The position numbers and the translations under genes were made by a program. A DNA stretch of 42,670 nucleotides from JAKOQB01 sp036824465 (lineage in GTDB: Bacteria; Pseudomonadota; Gammaproteobacteria; Burkholderiales; Burkholderiaceae_F): NCBI GenBank assembly GCA_036824465.1, contig DAITAC010000027.1:1-42670 (forward strand), read 5' to 3'. The notes under the pieces were generated by a model that searched no databases, was not told the DNA's origin, and worked only from the letters and a program-made list of their open reading frames with translations. Shown one piece after another: positions 23,940 to 35,313 of this stretch. Positions within the stretch are counted from its first letter, which is position 1. Each line of letters opens with the position of its first letter.

Positions 23940-24919
23940 CGCGTTGCGGTCGCGTGCTCGCGTGCGTACGCGCGCACGATCGACTCGACGTCGGCATCGT
24001 GCGTAAACCCAAGCGCATCGGCGCGCGTCGTTGCGAACCGCCCCGGCCAGGTCCGGACGATGGCGCGAATCCGCTCGTCGGGCTGCATGCGCACGCGCGC
24101 CACCGCGGCATCGCCCCCGACTGCACGCAGCGCTTCGAGCATCTGTGCGACCGTCGCGGTCAGCCCCGGCAGGTTCAGCGCGCGCCGCGGCCCCCAGGTT
24201 GCGCTCGGGATCTCGTGCGCATGAATGAACGCGGCGGTCGCGGCGCGCGGCGACAGCACCCACATCGCCGTATCGGCGTCGACCGGACAGGCAGCGATTT
24301 CGCCTGCCAGCGGCTCGCGCACGATGCCGCTGGCAAAACTCGACGCCGCCGCATTCGGCTTGCCGGGACGCACGACGATGGTTGGCAATCGCACCGCCCG
24401 GCCGTCGATGAACCCCTTGCGCGTGCAGTCACCGACCAGCAGTTCGCCGATCAGCTTCTGTACCCCATAGCTGGTCTGTGGCGTCGGTTGCGTGTCGTCC
24501 GTGAGGACGTGGGGCAAATCGCCGCCGAACACCGCGACACTGCTGGCGAACACCAGCTTCGGGATGCCGGTCTGAGCTCGGCAGGCATCGAGGATCGCGC
24601 GCGTACCGTCCACATTCACGCGCATGCCGAGATCGAAATCGGCTTCGGCCGCGCCACTGACGACCGCGGCCAGGTGGAAAACGCTGTCCGTGTCGGCCGC
24701 CATGACGTGCGCGATGAAACCGACGTTGGCGATGTCGCCGACGACATAGCCGACGCGATCGTCGACGAACAAACGCCCGCTCTGCGTCTGGTCCACGGCA
24801 ATGATCTGCTCGATCGAGCGGACAGTGCCGTTCGCATCGGTCAACGTGCCGCGCTCGCACAGCGCGCGCACCAGCTGTTGCCCGAGAAAACCAGTGCCGC
24901 CGGTGACCACGATCTTCAT
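23936..24919 (-). CDS. denD: NAD-dependent epimerase/dehydratase, D-erythronate dehydrogenase-like
   Basis: Extended short-chain dehydrogenase, 327 residues from the ATG at 24919 (GGGAGA ribosome site). Rossmann motif VTGGTGFLGQQLVRAL at the start. The active-site Tyr-Lys pair is in SYGVQKLIGELL, with the upstream Ser in FASSVAVFGG. Sequence blocks VVSGAAEADFDLGMRVNVDG, RLPTIVVRPGKPNAAASSFA and SGIVREPLAGE are the ones I associate with DenD, which oxidises D-erythronate. The usual partners (denA, ygbK-type kinase, otnI) are not adjacent, so the substrate remains an inference. Cytosolic. Confidence 0.85.
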   Translation of the reverse strand: MKIVVTGGTGFLGQQLVRALCERGTLTDANGTVRSIEQIIAVDQTQSGRLFVDDRVGYVVGDIANVGFIAHVMAADTDSVFHLAAVVSGAAEADFDLGMRVNVDGTRAILDACRAQTGIPKLVFASSVAVFGGDLPHVLTDDTQPTPQTSYGVQKLIGELLVGDCTRKGFIDGRAVRLPTIVVRPGKPNAAASSFASGIVREPLAGEIAACPVDADTAMWVLSPRAATAAFIHAHEIPSATWGPRRALNLPGLTATVAQMLEALRAVGGDAAVARVRMQPDERIRAIVRTWPGRFATTRADALGFTHDADVESIVRAYAREHATATR

Positions 24920-24936
24920 GGGTTGTCTCCCTTCTT

Positions 24937-25698
24937 TCACGCGGCACGCCGCAGCGGACGGAACACGCGTTCGTCATCATAAAAGCGCGGATTCTCATTC
25001 GCGTTGCACCACCCCGGAATGCCCAGCACCGGCAGATGTTCGAGCAGCCGTGGCGCGAGGTCGGATCGGCGGATGAATGCAGCCGCACCCGCATCGATCG
25101 ATGCTGTTTGGCGATCACCGAGTTTCACCGGCACGACCGCCGCGGTGATTGCCTTGTACGGTCCGACGAGTTTCTCCAGCAGCGCATGGCCGAACACCCG
25201 CGGCACGATCTCGTGCTGCCACAGCGACCGCCGCTCGATCAGCAGCGTGCGCCAGTCGCGCCGCGCAAGCAGATCGAATACCGTGCGGTCATCACACGCA
25301 AGCAACAAGCCGCTTTCGTCGATCAAAGTGGCGGCATCGCGCACCGCACCGCGCGTTGCGTTCACGCCGTGGCGACCGATCTCCGCCGCCTGCCGCGCGT
25401 TCAACGTCGCCTTGGTGCGCGGATAAGCGAGCCACATCAACGCGTTGAAACGGTCATGCAGGTTGTCACGGCTGGGCACGCGTCCGGTGGCGGCGATATG
25501 CGCCTCGTAGGCCACGCCGGAAGGTGCATCGTCGGCGGCGACGAACGAGACCGCAAGCCCGCTCGTCGTTCGCACATTGCCCGCACGTGCGGCCTCAGTC
25601 ATCGCCGCGCGCCAGTCAGCCGACTCAACCGCGGCGCGCAGGTCGGCGTGCGGCGCGAGCCACGGTGACGACCAGTCGATCAGCCGATCAGCCGCCAT
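24937..25698 (-). CDS. DUF3025 domain protein
   Basis: 253-residue protein of a proteobacterial family of unknown function (DUF3025). Characteristic parts: AYEAHIAATGRVPSRDNLHD, FNALMWLAYPRTKATLNARQ, and the end GIPGWCNANENPRFYDDERV. No signal peptide, probably cytosolic. Its ATG lies 19 bases inside the pyrC 3' end, a sign of cotranscription. The denD-like gene starts 17 bases after its stop. Family call from remembered motifs; role unknown. Confidence 0.82.
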   Translation of the reverse strand: MAADRLIDWSSPWLAPHADLRAAVESADWRAAMTEAARAGNVRTTSGLAVSFVAADDAPSGVAYEAHIAATGRVPSRDNLHDRFNALMWLAYPRTKATLNARQAAEIGRHGVNATRGAVRDAATLIDESGLLLACDDRTVFDLLARRDWRTLLIERRSLWQHEIVPRVFGHALLEKLVGPYKAITAAVVPVKLGDRQTASIDAGAAAFIRRSDLAPRLLEHLPVLGIPGWCNANENPRFYDDERVFRPLRRAA

Positions 25699-26729
25699 GA
25701 CAGTGCTTCACCAGCGGCCAGCGGAACGATCGTCTGTTCGCCGAACTTCAATTCATCGGGCAGCGTCCATGGGCGGCGCTCGAGCGCAACGCGATCCGGA
25801 TTGCGCGGCAACCCGTAGAAGTCCGGGCCGTGGAAACTCGCGAACGCCTCCAGTTTGTCGAGTGCGCCGGCAAAGTCGAACGCCATCGCGTACATCTCAA
25901 GCGCCGACAGCGCGGTGAAACAGCCGGCACAGCCGCACGCGTTTTCCTTGTCGGCCTTCGGATGTGGGGCGCTATCGGTGCCGAGGAAGAAGCGCGGGTT
26001 GCCCGACGTCGCCGCCTTGAGCAAGGCCTGCCGATGCGCTTCGCGCTTGAGCACCGGCAGGCAGTAGTAATGCGGGCGAACGCCGGTCCGGCCACCTGCG
26101 GTCATGAAAATGCTGTTCCGGTTGTACAGCAGATGATGCGCGGTGATGGTGGCGCCTGTATGGCCATCGGCCTGCATCACGTACTCGGCCGACTCGCGCG
26201 TAGTGATGTGCTCGAACACGATTCGCAGCGCCGGAAAGTCGCGCCGCGCCGGAATCAGCACCTCGTCGATGAAGCGCTGCTCGCGATCGAACACGTCCAC
26301 GTCGCCATGCGTGACCTCGCCGTGCACCAGCAGCGGCAGATCGACCGTCTGCATCGCCTCGAGCGCTCGCGCGCACTTGCGCAGGTCGGTAACGCCGGAA
26401 TCGGAGTTGGTCGTCGCACCCGCCGGGTACAGCTTCACCCCGTGCACGATGCCGCTTTGCCTGGCACGCGCGACTTCGTCGGCCGAGGTGTTGTCAGTCA
26501 GGTAAAGCGTCATCAGCGGCTCGAACTGCAGGCCCGCCGGCAGCGCGCGCACGATGCGGTCACGGTAAGCCATTGCCAGCGCAGTGGTCGTCACCGGCGG
26601 CTTGAGATTCGGCATCACGATCGCGCGTGCAAACTGGCGCGCCGTGTACGGCAGCACGTCAGCCATCTGCGCGCCATCGCGCAGATGCAGATGCCAGTCG
26701 TCGGGGCGGGTCAGTGTGATTCGATCCAC
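25680..26729 (-). CDS. pyrC: Dihydroorotase PyrC
   Basis: Zinc enzyme that closes carbamoyl aspartate to dihydroorotate in pyrimidine synthesis. 349 residues from a GTG at 26729 with a GAGGAGA ribosome site; a longer frame upstream overlaps the divergent aceE leader and is not credible. Metal ligands are visible: DWHLHLRDG near 13-20, the carboxylated Lys in HGVKLYPAGAT (about 102), HGE near 140, EHITT near 178, and the catalytic Asp in LGTDSAPHPK. Class II (PyrC) type by length and sequence. First gene of a four-gene minus-strand unit, divergent from aceE. Confidence 0.96.
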   Translation of the reverse strand: MDRITLTRPDDWHLHLRDGAQMADVLPYTARQFARAIVMPNLKPPVTTTALAMAYRDRIVRALPAGLQFEPLMTLYLTDNTSADEVARARQSGIVHGVKLYPAGATTNSDSGVTDLRKCARALEAMQTVDLPLLVHGEVTHGDVDVFDREQRFIDEVLIPARRDFPALRIVFEHITTRESAEYVMQADGHTGATITAHHLLYNRNSIFMTAGGRTGVRPHYYCLPVLKREAHRQALLKAATSGNPRFFLGTDSAPHPKADKENACGCAGCFTALSALEMYAMAFDFAGALDKLEAFASFHGPDFYGLPRNPDRVALERRPWTLPDELKFGEQTIVPLAAGEALSWRLIG

Positions 26730-26886
26730 GGCGTCTCCTCGACCGACATTATCCCAGCGGCGCGATAATGGTTGTTCCTCCGGCCCGGAGCCGGGCGCAT
26801 GCAGGCGCCCTTCGCTCCGACGGCGCGAAGCATGCGCTTCGCGAAACCCCGCCTCCGCCCCGCTCACGCGGGCGAGGGAGAGTTCG

Positions 26887-29553
<2,667 letters not shown>

Positions 29554-29571
29554 AAGGCTGCGTTGCAGCGG

Positions 29572-29598
29572 CCGGCCGGGGCGAGAACACCCCGCCGG
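29572..29598 (+). terminator. Stem-loop after aceE
   Basis: CCGGCCGGGG and CCCCGCCGG pair in a 9-bp stem with one bulged C around an 8-base loop, 18 bases after the aceE stop and before the convergent small gene. No T tract. Confidence 0.42.
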
Positions 29599-29613
29599 TC
29601 CCGCCGCCGATTC

Positions 29614-29904
29614 TCAGTTGAACGACACGAGGCTCAGGATCTGGCCGCAGTTGCGGTCGCGATACTGCAGCGTGAACTCCTCATAGTTCTTGCAGCCCAG
29701 GTCAGTCAGCTTGGCGGTTGCCTGCAGTCCGCTGATCGACGTCGACGTGCTGCCCGGGTAATTGGAAACCGGCAGCCGATATCCCGGATAGAGAACAACC
29801 GTCGCATTGCCGGTCTTCGGCCAGTTGAAGAACTCATAACCCTGGAACAGGCGGAACTGCCTGCCGTCCGACAGGGCCGGGATCGCCGTCCACGCCAGGT
29901 TCAT
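29614..29904 (-). CDS. Small hypothetical protein, perhaps a 3' fragment
   Basis: 96 residues that I do not recognise: MNLAWTAIPALSDGRQFRLF at the start, an aromatic and Gly-rich middle (TVVLYPGYRLPVSNYPG), and two Cys near the end (LGCKNYEEFTLQYRDRNCG). The composition suits a beta-rich exported domain, yet there is no signal peptide, and the frame is closed by a stop about 24 bases upstream of the ATG. It could therefore be the remaining C-terminal end of a larger secreted protein. No clear ribosome site. Confidence 0.45.
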   Translation of the reverse strand: MNLAWTAIPALSDGRQFRLFQGYEFFNWPKTGNATVVLYPGYRLPVSNYPGSTSTSISGLQATAKLTDLGCKNYEEFTLQYRDRNCGQILSLVSFN

Positions 29905-30226
29905 CGCGGCGTGATCGATTGATGACCTGTGTCACCCCGATTGCGCGAGCGGCTCAGATCGTGCGCACGGCACTTCATCTAAGGGATGCCCGTACGGCCC
30001 AATCTGTCGACGGTGGGATGGATCTACACAGGCGATAGTGCATCGGCAAGGTCGGACGGCGAAGCGCAAGGTGGACCACGCACAACGCGTTGGCGCCAGA
30101 TTTGCGCCGCGCGATCGCCGCGATCGATCCAGTTTTCTTTTGGGAGATCCCGTCGCCCGTCAGTCCTTCAGATATGCGATTCCGGCGTGCAAACCGCTCG
30201 CCGACGTGGCGCCATCCGCCGACCCT
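29905..30226. other. Intergenic stretch without a recognised gene
   Basis: 322 bases between the small hypothetical gene and the membrane/spermidine synthase-like gene. I see only a weak 5-bp hairpin (GGCGC/GCGCC near 30090-30107) and no supported coding region. Confidence 0.5.
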
Positions 30227-32302
30227 TCACCTCAATATCCGCACCAGGTTGTGATGCGCATCCGTGAACGTTGGCAGCTCGGGCCGCTCCTTGATCTCGC
30301 TGGCTGCCTCCATGATGCGCGGATGCGCAAGCAGTGTTCGGTCGCGCGAGACAAGGATCTGGTCGGTTGCGCTCAACCAATAGTCTGTCCCGCTCTGCGA
30401 CTCCGGGCTGTCGGACACCAGCACAGCTTCCATGCCCAACTCAGTTGCAAGCCGCTTGACCACCGGCATCATGTCGATGTAACGGTTGGTGGCCTGGAAC
30501 ACGATCACGCCGTCGGTCGCCAGATGGCGCGCATACAGCGCCATCGCCTCGCGCGTGAGCAGGTGCATCGGGACCGAGTCGCCAGCAAAGGCGTCAATGC
30601 CAAGCACGTCGTATTTATTTGGCGCTTCACGCTCGAGTGACAGCCGGCCGTCACCAAGGATCACGGTGGTGCGTGCCGGCGTGTCGCGCAGGAAGGTGAA
30701 CTCCCTGCGCTCGATGTCCACGACCGTCTGGCTGATCTCGTAGAACGTGATCTCATCGCCCTTGCGTCCGTAGGCGGCAACGACACCCGCACCCAGGCCA
30801 ATGATGCCGACCTTGCGTCTGCCGGGCTTCGTCTCGTTCAGAGCAGCGAACAGTCGGCCATACCCGGAGCCGGGACCAAAGTAGTCGCTCGGCGTACTTC
30901 GGTACTGATCCGCACGCAATTGCCCGCCGTGAATGATGCCGCCGTGGTACATCGCGCGGTAGCGCACCCCGTCGACTTCCTTGTCGCGCGTGCGCACCAC
31001 ACCGTAGAAGTCGCGCGCCATCACGCGTATGTCACGCGAATAGTCGCGCGCCCCGCTGATGGCGTAGTAGGCGGTACCGACGGTTGCGATCACACCGAGC
31101 GCATAGGCGCCGCGCGGCAAGCGCAGCGTGACCAGCAACGCCAGCACCACCAGAACCAGGTTCAACTCGATGTATCCGTCGAGCACAAGCGGCGCGACGA
31201 TCGCGATCAGCACCGCGCCGAGCGCGCCGCCGAGCGACAGCATCAGGTAGAAGCGCGTCAGGTATCGCGGGTCGGGTTTCATCCGCGCGAGTTCGCCATG
31301 GCAGAACATGCAGGCCACGAACATTCCGCCAAAGTACAGCGCAGCGGCGAGCTTCAGATCGAGCGACGGAATCTTCCATGCCATCACCGGCACCAGCACG
31401 AGCGCAGCGATGAGAAACACGGGCCGCGCATACCAGCGCGGATGATCGAAGCACAGGATGAACGTAATCAGGTACAGCGACAGCGGCACCACCCACATGA
31501 ACGGCACGCTGGCGATGTTCTGCGTGACGTGGTTGGTAACTGCAAGCAGCATCACCGAGCCCATCGCGGCAAGTGCCAGCCAACTCGCTTGCATAAAGAG
31601 GCTTGGCGCCTGCGCGCGCGCGGTCGGCGAATCGGCGCGCAGCGAATGCGTGGTCCCTTGCATGACGAGCGAGGCTTTCATCGACATCCAGCCGGTCGCG
31701 GCGCAGATGATCACGAACAGCGCATAGACGACCGACCACGCCCAACCCAGTTGCGGCAGCGTGAACCAAGGCTCGAACAGCACCGGAAAACCCAGCAGCG
31801 CCAGCAGCGAAGCGAAGTTCGACAGCGCGAACAATCGATAGGGCACGACTGCCTGGAAACGCCGCCAGTACCACACCTGCAGCAAGGGCGTCGTGGTCGA
31901 CAGCAGGAAGTACGGCAGCCCGATCGTCACCGCGAGCAGCAGCAGGATGCGTGTGACCGGCTCTTCAGCGCCGCCCGGTTTCCATGCATCGCTGGCGAGG
32001 ATCGGCAGCGAGGCGAGAGAAATGACCAGCAATGTGATGTGCACCAGCGTCTGCCGCCGCACGCCGAGCCGGGAGGTTGCATCCGCATACGCGTAGCCCG
32101 CCAGCAGCACGCTCTGGAAGAACACCAGGCACGTGGTCCACACAGTCGCCGCGCCGCCGAACCACGGCAGGATCTGCTTGGCGATGATCGGCTGCACCAG
32201 GAACAACAGGAAAGCGGAAAGAAAGATGGTGCCGGCGTAAGGCAGGATCGCCGTGCCCGCGATGGCGGCCGGAGCGGCGGCGGAACTTGTGCTGGCGGAC
32301 AT
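30227..32302 (-). CDS. Fused multi-pass membrane / spermidine synthase-like protein
   Basis: 691 residues. The first about 420 form a membrane domain of ten or more helices, starting AILPYAGTIFLSAFLLFLVQ and PIIAKQILPWFGGAATVWTT, the marks of the 'fused MFS/spermidine synthase' family. The soluble C-terminal third has the aminopropyltransferase fold: nucleotide-binding IIGLGAGVVAAYGRKGDEIT, acidic TFYEISQTVVDIE, VILGDGRLSLER, and catalytic-site-like LGIDAFAGDSVPMHLL. Polyamine synthesis by such proteins has not been established to my knowledge, so the reaction is unknown. Inner membrane. Its upstream neighbour on the same strand is the BPSS1780-like gene. Confidence 0.88.
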   Translation of the reverse strand: MSASTSSAAAPAAIAGTAILPYAGTIFLSAFLLFLVQPIIAKQILPWFGGAATVWTTCLVFFQSVLLAGYAYADATSRLGVRRQTLVHITLLVISLASLPILASDAWKPGGAEEPVTRILLLLAVTIGLPYFLLSTTTPLLQVWYWRRFQAVVPYRLFALSNFASLLALLGFPVLFEPWFTLPQLGWAWSVVYALFVIICAATGWMSMKASLVMQGTTHSLRADSPTARAQAPSLFMQASWLALAAMGSVMLLAVTNHVTQNIASVPFMWVVPLSLYLITFILCFDHPRWYARPVFLIAALVLVPVMAWKIPSLDLKLAAALYFGGMFVACMFCHGELARMKPDPRYLTRFYLMLSLGGALGAVLIAIVAPLVLDGYIELNLVLVVLALLVTLRLPRGAYALGVIATVGTAYYAISGARDYSRDIRVMARDFYGVVRTRDKEVDGVRYRAMYHGGIIHGGQLRADQYRSTPSDYFGPGSGYGRLFAALNETKPGRRKVGIIGLGAGVVAAYGRKGDEITFYEISQTVVDIERREFTFLRDTPARTTVILGDGRLSLEREAPNKYDVLGIDAFAGDSVPMHLLTREAMALYARHLATDGVIVFQATNRYIDMMPVVKRLATELGMEAVLVSDSPESQSGTDYWLSATDQILVSRDRTLLAHPRIMEAASEIKERPELPTFTDAHHNLVRILR

Positions 32303-32364
32303 GCGATGGCGGGGCGGACGCGCGAGGAACGCGGATTATCCGCGACCCAACCTGCCGCCAGACG

Positions 32365-33108
32365 TCAGGCGCCGGCTGAGCCGAAGATGTCCTTGTACGA
32401 AGTGTAGGTCGTCAGCATCAGCACTGGTATCAGCACGATCCACCCGAGTCCGAACGGAATGGACGCGATGATCGCGGCAACGATGTAGACGATTCCGAAC
32501 AGCAAGAACGGCACGACGTTCTTCAGGCTGGCAGAGAAGCTTGCCTTCAACGCGTCGACGGGTGCGATGTTGTGAAAGACGACCAGTGCCGGCGCGAACC
32601 ACACTGCCATCGCAATCAGCACGCTGAGCACGAGCGCGACCAGCACCGCCAGCATGCCTGCACCGAGCGCCGCCATCATGCCGCTCGCACTGCCGTGCAC
32701 GCCACCGGCGAAACCGCCCATCATCGCTCCGAAGCCCAGCACACCCGCGACAAGCCCCACTGCAAATCCGGCCGCCAGCAGCAACGCACCAAGCACCAGC
32801 AGCGGCGTGAGCTTGTCCTTGAATCCGGCGAAAAGATCGCCCACCTCCAGCGCGCCGCCGCTTTCGACCTTGCGCGCCGCGAGCAACCAGCCGGCGCTGA
32901 ATGGGGGCAGGATCAGCATGCCGGCGATGCTACCCAGCACCGGAATGAACGAAAGCACGATGAATATCACGATCATGATCAGCGCCAGCACGATCCACAT
33001 GCCGGGGTTCTTCATGAACAGCGCCCAGGCTTCGGACCACCAGGTGATGCCGCGGCCGGCATCGACCGTGCGAGGCGCCCCTGCTCCAGTTTCCGTGATC
33101 TCGGTCAT
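32365..33108 (-). CDS. BPSS1780-like multi-pass membrane protein
   Basis: 247 residues from the ATG at 33108, which has an AAGGGGGGA ribosome site; the longer frame upstream is not needed. Hydrophobic helices at about 33-60, 62-78, 103-130, 148-180 and 195-235. Segments GRGITWWSEAWALFMKNPGM, WLLAARKVESGGALEVGDLF and WFAPALVVFHNIAPVDALKA fit the betaproteobacterial family annotated BPSS1780, whose function is unknown. Inner membrane. Confidence 0.8.
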   Translation of the reverse strand: MTEITETGAGAPRTVDAGRGITWWSEAWALFMKNPGMWIVLALIMIVIFIVLSFIPVLGSIAGMLILPPFSAGWLLAARKVESGGALEVGDLFAGFKDKLTPLLVLGALLLAAGFAVGLVAGVLGFGAMMGGFAGGVHGSASGMMAALGAGMLAVLVALVLSVLIAMAVWFAPALVVFHNIAPVDALKASFSASLKNVVPFLLFGIVYIVAAIIASIPFGLGWIVLIPVLMLTTYTSYKDIFGSAGA

Positions 33109-33265
33109 GGTCCCCCCTTGCGCTCGACGTCGCACGGTCGCAGGCAGCTTGCACGGATTCCGGCGTCGGGGCAAGCGTCTTCCGGCGCGCTTCGGCGAAC
33201 CTCGCTCAGGACCCGATCCGCGCCGCCGCCTCCCCTGAGTGCGTCTCGAGGAGGCCCACGAATCC

Positions 33266-33814
33266 TCAGTCGTTCTTCTCCTTCCTCAGGAATTTTCCTG
33301 TGCCCGCGTCAACGTAGTAGAAGAAGGACTTGTCGAGCATTTGCCACTCCGCACGTTGATCCTTCTTCAGACCCATGATCATCCCGAAGTCGTGGGACTT
33401 GAAGCCATTCTTGACTGCCTCGGCCATTGCCTGTTCGCTGTCGACGAACTCGCCGACCGCGTTCCTGTAGACATTGAACGATGGCGATGGAAGCCGACTG
33501 ACTTTGCCTTTGTCATCGACCATCACGATCGTCTGCTCCTTGATGCCGGCCGAGTTGAATAGATAAATCCAGCTGAACGCCCTGCCCACGGGCGTGGCGG
33601 TTCGCGTTTCCACGCCGACGAGCATCGCGTCCTTCTGCCACTTCTGCGCCTCGTTCGTCGCGACCGCGAGCTTTTCCTTCGCGGGAATTCCCTGCGCCGA
33701 CCGCTTTGACCTGTCTTTGGCATCGACGACATCGAACGGACTCGCCGCAAGTGCAGCGGCCAGTGCAAGGGCGACGACACTCATTTCGCAGCGGGTCGTG
33801 AAATTTCTCTGCAT
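33266..33814 (-). CDS. Exported hypothetical protein, end of the secreted-protein cluster
   Basis: 182 residues, not recognised. Signal peptide about 1-31 (cleavage near VVDAKD). The ATG at 33814 has a strong AGGAGAA ribosome site. After a Lys-rich linker the sequence looks like a small alpha/beta domain (SWIYLFNSAGIKEQTIVMVD, VYRNAVGEFVDSEQAMAEAV) and ends FFYYVDAGTGKFLRKEKND. No Cys in the mature part. Most downstream gene of the minus-strand cluster, 141 bases after the stop of the next gene up. Confidence 0.75.
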   Translation of the reverse strand: MQRNFTTRCEMSVVALALAAALAASPFDVVDAKDRSKRSAQGIPAKEKLAVATNEAQKWQKDAMLVGVETRTATPVGRAFSWIYLFNSAGIKEQTIVMVDDKGKVSRLPSPSFNVYRNAVGEFVDSEQAMAEAVKNGFKSHDFGMIMGLKKDQRAEWQMLDKSFFYYVDAGTGKFLRKEKND

Positions 33815-33955
33815 GACGTTCTCCTAGAAGAACCAAGAATCCCTTCGCAGGCGCAACGCCGAGCCCGGTCGGTGGGCGACTGCCCCGTCAACCGTTGGAC
33901 TCTGCGGGCGGCGTCGGCCTATCCGGAGCACCACCCCGCCGCATTTCAACCCGGT

Positions 33956-34636
33956 TCATTGCTCCGCCGGCCTTTTCACCGGAGCAAGCTGCGATGACGG
34001 TGCGACCAGCCGTCCGGACGTCGCGGCGGAGCCTTGCGCATTGCGCGACGCCGGCGGCGAACTGACCGCGCCGCCGAAGGGCCTGACGACCTGCGGGGCG
34101 TGCTTCTGGTCCTGCCACCTGACCACCGGTACGAGGATTTCAAATCCGACCCCGGTGGCCATGCCGTTGTCGCTTCCCTTCGGCATGATCTGGCTCAGAT
34201 AGGCGCGCGCACCGTACTTTCCCGCTCCGTGCTTGCCGAACCAGTTACCGTCGAGCACCACGGAAAAGGTGCTGCCCGTGATCAATCCTTCGAACTTCTC
34301 CACCAGGACTTCCTTGCCATCCGGGCCCAGCTTCAGCAGATGGACGTGCCATTTCTCCGTGTATGGACTGGCCTTTGCGTAGGCGACGAAGTCGAATGGA
34401 CTCGGGACCGTGTAGCCACCCGGGTTCAAGGCCGGAATGCTGGCGCTCAGGCTGACCTTCAGCGTCGGCGAGGGAGCGAACTTCTGATACTTCGTCGGTG
34501 ACGTGAACGCAGGCGTCGGTATCCATCCATGCGCCGGCTCGTTGGGCTTGGGCTGCGCCATCGCGATTCCCGCCACTCCGAGCAAAGCGATACAAGCGCA
34601 GCCTTTCGTCCACTGCAGTGATGAGATCGCAATCAT
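33956..34636 (-). CDS. Exported hypothetical protein
   Basis: 226 residues, not recognised. Two ATGs lie six bases apart. The second (34636) is preferred because a GGAGG ribosome site touches the first one (34642) and is correctly spaced for the second. Signal peptide about 1-28 (ends IAMAQ). The mature part has a Pro-rich start (TPAFTSPTKYQKFAPSPTL), a beta-rich core (WHVHLLKLGPDGKEVLVEKF; GSTFSVVLDGNWFGKHGAGK) and a Ser/Ala/Pro tail. It may be a periplasmic or surface beta-sandwich protein. Co-directional with the cluster; 24 bases after the stop upstream. Confidence 0.75.
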   Translation of the reverse strand: MIAISSLQWTKGCACIALLGVAGIAMAQPKPNEPAHGWIPTPAFTSPTKYQKFAPSPTLKVSLSASIPALNPGGYTVPSPFDFVAYAKASPYTEKWHVHLLKLGPDGKEVLVEKFEGLITGSTFSVVLDGNWFGKHGAGKYGARAYLSQIMPKGSDNGMATGVGFEILVPVVRWQDQKHAPQVVRPFGGAVSSPPASRNAQGSAATSGRLVAPSSQLAPVKRPAEQ

Positions 34637-34660
34637 CGTCATCCTCCGAACCGGGTTCGA

Positions 34661-35272
34661 CTACGGGATCAGTGCCTTCGCCTTCTGCTCGACCTGACCC
34701 GCATACAGGTCGAGCAACTGGCTCAGCGCGCGCGCATCGGCTGCTGCCCCCTGCGCCGATTGCTTGAACTCCTGGGTCGAGACCCCGATCGTCCCTCCGC
34801 CAAGCGTCCTGCCACCGACGCCCACCGCGGGCAGCTGCGTGACGTTGGAGAAATTCTGGATGCAGTGCTTGAGCAACTTGTCCGTGCACTGCGCCACCGT
34901 GTCGGTCGCAGTGCAGCCGGCGGCCATCTGGTCCTGCACGCTGTAGGACTTGGCCGCGCACTGCTGGCTGATGTCAGGGACCGCCTTGGCCAGCGATTCG
35001 TATTTCTTGGCCTTGCCGGAAAACTCGTTGAACTTCTGCGTCAGTGCGTCGATGTTGGTCTGTGCCAGACCCGCGCGCGATGCGCCGGGGTTGATCGCGC
35101 CCGGGTTGAGCCGAAGCTCGCCCTTCAGCGGCGCGGCCGGCATGGTTCGCGGCGAAAGCTGGCTTGCCGGCGCCGTGCCGCCCCTGCCGCCGGGATCAGC
35201 GGCGTTGGCGGCAACAGCCACGATGACGACCGCGGCCGCGGCCGCGACATGCGAAATACGTCTCTTGGTCAC
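34661..35272 (-). CDS. Exported hypothetical protein with Cys pairs
   Basis: 203 residues from a GTG at 35272 (GAGG ribosome site); a GTG at 35311 would add residues without signal-peptide character. Signal peptide MTKRRISHVAAAAAVVIVAV ending ANAAD. The mature part has a helical central region (NIDALTQKFNEFSGKAKKYE) followed by four Cys in QQCAAKSY, AAGCTATD, AQCTDKLLKHC, suited to disulfides. It ends in a helix (LLDLYAGQVEQKAKALIP). Not recognised. Directly downstream of the CsgG-like gene, 41 bases apart. Confidence 0.75.
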   Translation of the reverse strand: MTKRRISHVAAAAAVVIVAVAANAADPGGRGGTAPASQLSPRTMPAAPLKGELRLNPGAINPGASRAGLAQTNIDALTQKFNEFSGKAKKYESLAKAVPDISQQCAAKSYSVQDQMAAGCTATDTVAQCTDKLLKHCIQNFSNVTQLPAVGVGGRTLGGGTIGVSTQEFKQSAQGAAADARALSQLLDLYAGQVEQKAKALIP

Positions 35273-35313
35273 TCTTGCCTCGCTCGTTTGCGGCAGGCCT
35301 GACTCGCCCACCC

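Noticed and set aside
30920..32407. 495-codon plus-strand frame opposite the fused membrane/spermidine synthase gene
   Set aside because: His/Arg/Gln-rich antisense product, typical shadow of a hydrophobic gene.
33888..34118. Minus-strand small frame near the exported protein at 33956
   Set aside because: Overlaps the better-supported gene in another frame; no ribosome site.
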